A stretch of 64,000 nt of DNA from an uncultured Flavobacteriales bacterium. GTDB lineage: Bacteria; Bacteroidota; Bacteroidia; CAIKAF01. Location: positions 1 to 64,000 of the forward strand of contig CAIKAF010000029.1 in assembly GCA_903825395.1 (NCBI GenBank), in the 5' to 3' direction. Positions 59,262 to 64,000 of this stretch are shown here, in pieces. The first letter of the stretch is position 1, and every line of letters begins with the position of its first letter. A program made the position numbers and the translations under genes. The notes under the pieces were generated by a model that was not told the origin of the DNA, searched no databases, and saw nothing but the letters and a program-made list of their open reading frames with translations.

Positions 59262-60155
59262 TTATTCCAAGGTCTCTAGGAGCTCGGTCATGCTTTCAAT
59301 AGAAGGCAGATGTTTTGAGTGCACGCTAAGCCCGGTTTTAATCTCATTGGCCAAGGGCCCGCAGATCAACAAGTTTGAGGAAGGGAATTCCTGTTGCATG
59401 CCTTGGATGTACTCCCTGGTTTTAGGAATTCCTTGTCCAAGTGTGAAGTAGGTTAAAAAGAAGTCGGGTTGATATTCTTGACCTACCGAGATTAAATCGG
59501 GCAGAGGGACGGATTGTCCCAGATAGATAATTTGAAATCCCCGTTTGCGAATCAAGAATTTTGCGAAAAGCAAACCCAATTCATGCAGTTCTCCATCAGG
59601 AAGGAATAGAATAAATTTGGATTTTTTAGAGGCCTTTCCCACATGTGCATCGATGGCCACCAGTAATTTTCTTCGAATCAGATTGGTGATAAAGTGTTCT
59701 TGGGCAACATTTATTTCGCCTGTGCTCCACAAAATACCCACCTTTTGAAGGAAAGGGATTATAAGACCTGTCATAACATGTTCAAAGCCATATCGAATGG
59801 AGCCTGAAGCGATGACTTTTTCAAAATGTTCTTCATCCAATTCAAGCATGGCTACCACTAGGGCATCGACCTGCACGTTGAAATAGTCTCCTTCCGTAGA
59901 ACTTTGATGCGCCAGGCGTTCTAATTCTTGGCGTATTTCGGGAGTGCTGAGTTTTGAAATTTGGGAAATGCGTTTACCGTTCTTAATCAACGCACTGATG
60001 TTGAGTAACGTTTTTAAGTGATTGTCATCGTAATACCGTATGTTGGAATCGGTTCGATGCGGTTCAATAAATTGATACCGCTGTTCCCAAATTCGGATAG
60101 TGTGGGCTTTAATGCCTGTAATTCGCTCGATGTCTTTTATGCTGTACTTGCCCAC
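59262..60155 (-). CDS. CarH/LitR-type B12-dependent MerR photoreceptor regulator
   Basis: This 297-residue regulator has an N-terminal MerR helix-turn-helix (YSIKDIERITGIKAHTIRIWEQRY, 4-27). A four-helix cobalamin-capping domain carries the W-x9-EH motif, W143 to E153-H154 (WSTGEINVAQEH). The B12-binding Rossmann domain has GELHELG (H191 as the lower axial ligand of cobalt). In CarH proteins, adenosylcobalamin holds a DNA-bound tetramer that light breaks apart, derepressing targets such as carotenoid genes. All diagnostic residues are present. The target is unknown. It follows metK by 64 bp, with a near-perfect palindrome in the gap. Confidence 0.9.
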   Translation of the reverse strand: MGKYSIKDIERITGIKAHTIRIWEQRYQFIEPHRTDSNIRYYDDNHLKTLLNISALIKNGKRISQISKLSTPEIRQELERLAHQSSTEGDYFNVQVDALVVAMLELDEEHFEKVIASGSIRYGFEHVMTGLIIPFLQKVGILWSTGEINVAQEHFITNLIRRKLLVAIDAHVGKASKKSKFILFLPDGELHELGLLFAKFLIRKRGFQIIYLGQSVPLPDLISVGQEYQPDFFLTYFTLGQGIPKTREYIQGMQQEFPSSNLLICGPLANEIKTGLSVHSKHLPSIESMTELLETLE

Positions 60156-60193
60156 GGAATAACCATTTCAACAAGAACACCTTAGTTCCTCCA

Positions 60194-60217
60194 AATGTTT
60201 AGGCGCGCCCAAACATT
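60194..60217. promoter_or_regulatory. 24-bp near-perfect palindrome upstream of the CarH-like gene
   Basis: AATGTTT, A, GGCGCGCC, C, AAACATT is symmetric except at one base pair. It lies between the metK stop and the regulator start, 39-62 bp upstream of the latter. No T-run follows, so an operator is more likely than a terminator. Autoregulation by the CarH-like protein is a guess. Confidence 0.5.
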
Positions 60218-60219
60218 CT

Positions 60220-61473
60220 TTATTTCATAGCCTCGGTTATGGCATCAACCAAGTCCAATTTTTCCCAAGTGAACAATTCTACATGTTTAACTATGGGTGC
60301 GGCATTGGGCACAGGGAATGTCTTGGTTACAGTTTCGGGTTGTCTTCCCATGTGACCATAGGCTGCTGTTTCCTGATAAATCGGGTTACGCAGTTTTAGT
60401 TTGGTTTCAATGGTGTATGGCGTCATGTCAAAGATTCGTAGGAGTCGATCTGCAATTTGGGCATCGCTGATGTTCACCTTTGATGTTCCATAGGTATTCA
60501 CATACAGATTCATGGGGTGTTTAACTCCGATGGCGTAAGCCACTTGCACCAAAACCTCATCGCAAATGCCTGCAGCGACTAAGTTTTTGGCTAAATATCT
60601 GGCGGCATAGGCAGCAGATCGGTCAACTTTGCTGGGGTCTTTACCAGAAAAGGCTCCACCGCCATGTGCTCCTTTACCTCCATAGGTATCCACAATAATT
60701 TTGCGGCCCGTCAATCCGGTATCACCATGGGGTCCACCAATCACAAATTTCCCGGTTGGGTTGATGTGATAGACGATATTTTCATCGAAGAACGAGGCGT
60801 ATTGGGCATATTGCTGACGAATTCTGGGCATTACATGATCCAGCACGTCTTGTTTAATTTTTGCCAACATTACCGTTTCATCGGCATCAAAATCATCGTG
60901 TTGGGTAGAAATTACGATGGCTTGAATGCGTTTGGGTTTGTTGTCGTCGCCATATTCAAGGGTAACCTGCGATTTTGAATCGGGGCGTAAATAGGGCATA
61001 GGGCTGTTTTCCATGCGACGCAAATCGGCCAGCACTTTCAGTAAGGCATGCGACATATCTAAGGCCAAAGGCATGTAGTTGGCCGTTTCGTTGGTGGCAT
61101 AACCGAACATCATACCTTGATCGCCGGCGCCCTGATCTTCAGGATTGCCCCGATCTACCCCTTGGCGAATATCACCGGACTGCTCATGGATGGCCGATAG
61201 GACTCCGCAAGAGTGCGCTTCAAACATGTATTCACTTTTGGTGTATCCAATTTTTGCAATCACACCGCGTGCAATGTCTTGCACATCCAAATACGCTGTG
61301 GAATGGACTTCGCCGGCCAAAACCACCTGGCCTGTGGTAACTAGCGTTTCGCAAGCCACTTTAGATTGTGGGTCAAGGGCTAGAAAGTGGTCAATGATGG
61401 CGTCAGAGATTTGATCGGCTACTTTATCGGGATGACCTTCACTAACGGATTCGGAGGTGAAAAAATACGGCAT
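60220..61473 (-). CDS. metK: S-adenosylmethionine synthetase
   Basis: This 417-residue enzyme makes S-adenosylmethionine from methionine and ATP. It shows the start block [50 protein letters not shown], the P-loop-like [21 protein letters not shown] and [20 protein letters not shown]. The start MPYFFTSES at 61473 is standard; in-frame codons further upstream run through a family-A repeat and the promoter. The CarH-like gene follows at 64 bp. No SAM riboswitch is visible in the short leader. Confidence 0.96.
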   Translation of the reverse strand: MPYFFTSESVSEGHPDKVADQISDAIIDHFLALDPQSKVACETLVTTGQVVLAGEVHSTAYLDVQDIARGVIAKIGYTKSEYMFEAHSCGVLSAIHEQSGDIRQGVDRGNPEDQGAGDQGMMFGYATNETANYMPLALDMSHALLKVLADLRRMENSPMPYLRPDSKSQVTLEYGDDNKPKRIQAIVISTQHDDFDADETVMLAKIKQDVLDHVMPRIRQQYAQYASFFDENIVYHINPTGKFVIGGPHGDTGLTGRKIIVDTYGGKGAHGGGAFSGKDPSKVDRSAAYAARYLAKNLVAAGICDEVLVQVAYAIGVKHPMNLYVNTYGTSKVNISDAQIADRLLRIFDMTPYTIETKLKLRNPIYQETAAYGHMGRQPETVTKTFPVPNAAPIVKHVELFTWEKLDLVDAITEAMK

Positions 61474-61491
61474 GGTAGTTAAATTAGTTCG

Positions 61492-61499
61492 CAAATATA
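61492..61499 (-). promoter_or_regulatory. -7 box of metK
   Basis: On the minus strand TATATTTG (a TAnnTTTG match) lies 18 bp before the ATG at 61473. Confidence 0.55.
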
Positions 61500-61563
61500 C
61501 ACCACAAATGACATTTTGAGCGATGAAATTGAAATCGGTTGCGATTTGCTCTTGGTTGGTTGT

Positions 61564-61708
61564 GCGGGCCGGATGGAGTAGGGTAGCGCGTAAAGGGCTG
61601 CCGGGCAGCAGAGCGGAGGGAGGCCGGGGCGACCTTGGGAGCCACCGGCCGCCCCCGCTCTGCCCCGGCGGCACTGCGTACTACCCACGACAGCCGGAGA
61701 ACCCGCCC
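61564..61708 (-). repeat. Family-A structured intergenic element, copy 7
   Basis: This 145-bp minus-strand copy lies between the divergent metK and Wzz-like genes, so it does not follow a gene in its own direction. GGGTAGTACGC pairs with GCGCTACCC. The specific arm GCCGCCGGGGCAGAGCGG pairs with CCGCTCTGCTGCCCGGC. The tip GGCCGG..GGCTCCCAAGGTCGCC..GGCC retains the conserved loop. The 3' base motif is more diverged than in other copies (CTCCATCCGGCC). Confidence 0.8.
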
Positions 61709-61791
61709 AAATAAACAATCTCAACACAATGCCCAGCCAAAAGTCCCTATAATTGCGCCGATTGGCTACCTTCGTACTCAAAGAAAATGCT

Positions 61792-62811
61792 ATGAATTCG
61801 GAACCCACTTTTTCGAAATCCTCTCCGGGCGTACTTGCCTTTATTCTTCAACATTGGAAAACCTTGCTGATTATTTCCGGATTCAGTGGCCTGGTTGCCT
61901 TGGGCGTTTCCTTTTTAATTAAACCGCTGTACAAGGGAACTGCCGTTTTTTATCCCGCAGTTACCCAGTCCATTTCAAACCTGGTTTCAACGGGGCGTGG
62001 GGCCGACAAGGATTTTTTGGATTACGGAGAAGAGGAAGAAGCCGAGCGGGTTATTCAAATTTTGCATGCCAACGAAATTCGTGAATACATTATCGCCAAC
62101 TACGATTTATGGAAGCATTACGATATTGATCCTAAATCGCCCAAAGCCCGCACCAAAATGATGCGGAAATACAAAGAAAACGTCTCATTTCGACGTACGG
62201 AGTTTAACTCGGTCGAAATTTCAGTATTGGACACTGACCCAAAGCGTGCTGCCGGCATGGCCAATGATTTGGTGCATAAGCTGGATACCATGAAAAACCG
62301 AATTCAACAGGAGCGAGCCAAGCAAGGCTTGCTGGTGGTCGAGGCAAAATATGCGGAAATGGAAAAGCGAATCGACCTGCTTTCGGATTCGCTGGGGGTA
62401 ATTCGCAGCAAGGGCATCAATGATTACGAGTCGCAGGCTGAAGTGGTAAATAAAGAGTATGCAGCGGCAGTGGCCAGCGGAAATCAACGGGCAATCGCCG
62501 CCCTGCAGCAAAAATTAGACACCTTATCTAAATATGGTTCTGCATATCAGGCCTTATCTTCCGAATTGGAACTGCTCACCGAGCAAAAGGTACTTTTGGA
62601 GCGCAAGCGCGAGGAAATTAAAACCGATGCAGAAAGTTTTGTAGCGCAAATTATGCCCATTGATTATGCCTATGAGGCCGATACAAAAACGTATCCTAAG
62701 CGCGCCTTAATTGGTTTGGGTGCAGCATTTGCTGGACTTATTCTAGGCGCTTTGTTTTTATTGGCTCAACAGCACATTCGAGCCCTTCAAGGCTCTGACC
62801 CTAAGTCCTGA
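61792..62811 (+). CDS. Wzz-like polysaccharide chain-length determinant protein
   Basis: This 339-residue inner-membrane protein has an N-terminal helix (WKTLLIISGFSGLVALGVSFLI, then KPLYKGTAVFYP). A long periplasmic coiled region includes RIDLLSDSLGVIRSKGIN and LQQKLDTLSKYGS. A C-terminal helix follows YPKRALIGLGAAFAGLILGAL. This is the Wzz/polysaccharide co-polymerase layout that sets glycan chain length. No kinase domain follows. The start at 61792 is preferred over 61753, since a TACCTTCG box lies between them. The O-antigen ligase-like gene starts 4 bp after the stop. Confidence 0.85.
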   Translation: MNSEPTFSKSSPGVLAFILQHWKTLLIISGFSGLVALGVSFLIKPLYKGTAVFYPAVTQSISNLVSTGRGADKDFLDYGEEEEAERVIQILHANEIREYIIANYDLWKHYDIDPKSPKARTKMMRKYKENVSFRRTEFNSVEISVLDTDPKRAAGMANDLVHKLDTMKNRIQQERAKQGLLVVEAKYAEMEKRIDLLSDSLGVIRSKGINDYESQAEVVNKEYAAAVASGNQRAIAALQQKLDTLSKYGSAYQALSSELELLTEQKVLLERKREEIKTDAESFVAQIMPIDYAYEADTKTYPKRALIGLGAAFAGLILGALFLLAQQHIRALQGSDPKS

Positions 62812-62815
62812 TTGT

Positions 62816-64000
62816 ATGGAAGGTACCCGGGCAAAGATTCCGGTTTGGTTGTGGTTTGCCATTGGATTGGCCATCATTCAGGGAGCCCTAGTTGCTGCTG
62901 AATGGTTTTGGTACATGGCCTTGCCGGTGCTATTGGTCGTGTTGGTATGGCTGTTTACTTCCTTGGATAAGTTTTTCCTGTTTACTGTATTGGTGACTCC
63001 CTTGTCGTTGGAGGTTAAAGAGGCTGATTTGGGTATGGCCATAAGCCTACCTGCCGAAGGACTGATTATCTTAATGACGCTGTTGTTTTTTGGTAAGTGG
63101 TGGCTGGAACGAGGAATTCCAACATCGTTTTGGAAGCATCCGGCCACGCTTGTTGTGTTGTTTCATTTGGGTTGGATGTTCGTAACCTCTTTAACGAGCT
63201 CGATGCCGATGGCCTCCTTTAAAGTCCTGGCCACTCGGATTTGGTTTATTACGGCATTTTATTTTGTATCCGTTCAATTGTTCCGTCAGCCCAAAACCAT
63301 GTTGCGTTTTTTCTGGGCATACTTATTGCCATTGTGCGGTGTAGTTATTTATACGGTTGTTCGGCATGCACAATTTGGATTTGCCAAACAACCAGCCCAT
63401 TGGGTAATGTCTCCTTTTTATAACGACCATACCCACTACGGAGCTGTATTGGCCATGTTTTTGCCTTTTTCATTTGCTATTTTGTGGAGGAAGCGTGCCG
63501 ATGGGTTATTGTGGATAGGATTCGCTTTGATTTTCACCATAATGATGTTGGGTTTTGTGCTGTCCATTTCAAGAGCAGCCTGGCTGAGTATTATGCTGTC
63601 CTTGGGTTTCTTTGCCATTGTTCGGCTTCGGATTCCTTGGAAATTCGTTATTGGGACCAGCTTGGTAGGCCTGATTGCTTTAGTGAGCCTTCAAACGGAA
63701 CTCATTATGGCCTTGGAAAAGAACAAACAGGAAAGCAGTGGAGATTTAGTTAAGCACTTTCAATCGGCTTCCAACATTAGCAGTGATGCCAGCAATGTGG
63801 AACGCATTTTACGCTGGAAATGTGCCTTACGTATGTTTGAGGAAAAGCCCATTTTCGGGTTTGGGCCCGGAACCTATGCCCAATCCTACGCTCCCTATCA
63901 GCGCAGTTATGAGATGACTGTCATCAGCACCAACTTTGGAAGTTTAGGAACAGCGCATTCGGAATATTTTTTAGCCTTATCGGAGCAAGGCGTGCTGGGA
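62816..64000 (+). CDS. O-antigen ligase/polymerase family membrane protein, 5' part
   Basis: The first 395 codons are present and the frame runs open through the window end. The protein has ten or so membrane helices from WLWFAIGLAIIQGALVAA onward. It has the large periplasmic loop with the Wzy_C/WaaL landmarks SISRAAWLSI, NVERILRWKCALRMFEEKP, IFGFGPGTYAQSY and HSEYFLALSEQGVLG. Members polymerise or ligate O-antigen repeat units at the outer face of the inner membrane. It starts 4 bp after the Wzz-like gene, which strongly suggests a surface polysaccharide locus continuing to the right. Confidence 0.88.
   Translation, partial: MEGTRAKIPVWLWFAIGLAIIQGALVAAEWFWYMALPVLLVVLVWLFTSLDKFFLFTVLVTPLSLEVKEADLGMAISLPAEGLIILMTLLFFGKWWLERGIPTSFWKHPATLVVLFHLGWMFVTSLTSSMPMASFKVLATRIWFITAFYFVSVQLFRQPKTMLRFFWAYLLPLCGVVIYTVVRHAQFGFAKQPAHWVMSPFYNDHTHYGAVLAMFLPFSFAILWRKRADGLLWIGFALIFTIMMLGFVLSISRAAWLSIMLSLGFFAIVRLRIPWKFVIGTSLVGLIALVSLQTELIMALEKNKQESSGDLVKHFQSASNISSDASNVERILRWKCALRMFEEKPIFGFGPGTYAQSYAPYQRSYEMTVISTNFGSLGTAHSEYFLALSEQGVLG

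Noticed and set aside
61474-61500. SAM riboswitch ahead of metK
   Set aside because: The distance from the promoter box to the start is under 20 bp, too short for any known SAM aptamer, and no such fold is present.
60220-61674. Longer metK product starting at 61674
   Set aside because: The extra 67 residues are translated from a family-A repeat and the promoter box; the family start is [17 protein letters not shown] at 61473.

Overview
The window reads as the chromosome of an aquatic-type member of the Bacteroidota, probably near the Flavobacteriales. The evidence is internal. Two large secreted proteins end in type IX secretion sorting domains. Many promoters carry the Bacteroidota -7 box TAnnTTTG, and Shine-Dalgarno sites are scarce. 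There are PorT-like barrels, a DUF5723-type protein, a degenerate DksA/TraR protein, a proton-pumping rhodopsin with a Blh carotene-cleaving enzyme, and a peptide transporter with a long C-terminal loop. Coding density is high and most genes are housekeeping.

Layout. 1-0.9 kb: the end of an IS3-family element beside a ParD/ParE toxin-antitoxin pair. 1.2-9 kb: a class III aminotransferase, fabG with a von Willebrand A membrane protein, an AT-hook DNA-binding protein, then dacB, ruvX and def. 9.5-19.4 kb: topoisomerase IV B, divergent from ileS-dksA-like-lspA, then a FemAB-like acetyltransferase and purL. 19.5-32 kb: a 1236-residue PKD-repeat surface protein, recQ, two further secreted proteins and a DPP-IV-type peptidase. 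32-40.7 kb: a peptide transporter, a CAP protein, a lipoprotein/barrel pair, gmhA-hddA of the GDP-heptose route, fahA and a barrel. 40.8-44.7 kb: a fatty-acid 2-hydroxylase-like enzyme, blh, rhodopsin, an inactive-looking serine-hydrolase homologue and tRNA-Leu(CAG). 44.7-57.6 kb: stress protein, acyltransferase, thioredoxin-like protein, ppk1, ribH, peroxiredoxin, ABC permease, hutI and secreted proteins. 57.6-64 kb: two paralogous ECF sigma factors, a CarH/LitR-type B12 photoreceptor regulator, metK, and a Wzz-like/O-antigen ligase pair that runs off the window.

The outstanding feature is a family of seven intergenic GC-rich elements, each 142-145 bp (2492-2636, 15872-16013, 25803-25945, 26656-26797, 32032-32175, 51591-51732, 61564-61708). 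Each can fold end to end into one long hairpin. The base motifs and the apical loop are conserved, while the middle stem differs in sequence from copy to copy and stays self-complementary. Five of the seven begin 6-20 bp after a stop codon in the sense direction. I do not recognise the family. Two other dispersed repeat families lie at 9.25-9.47, 58.87-58.97 and 58.98-59.23 kb.

Light-related functions recur. The rhodopsin has a complete DTE proton-pump triad and a glycine at the position that opens the carotenoid fenestration in xanthorhodopsins. Blh would make its retinal, and a cobalamin-type light sensor is encoded 17 kb away. Several promoters place the -7 box only 3-6 bp before the start codon, which predicts leaderless messages.
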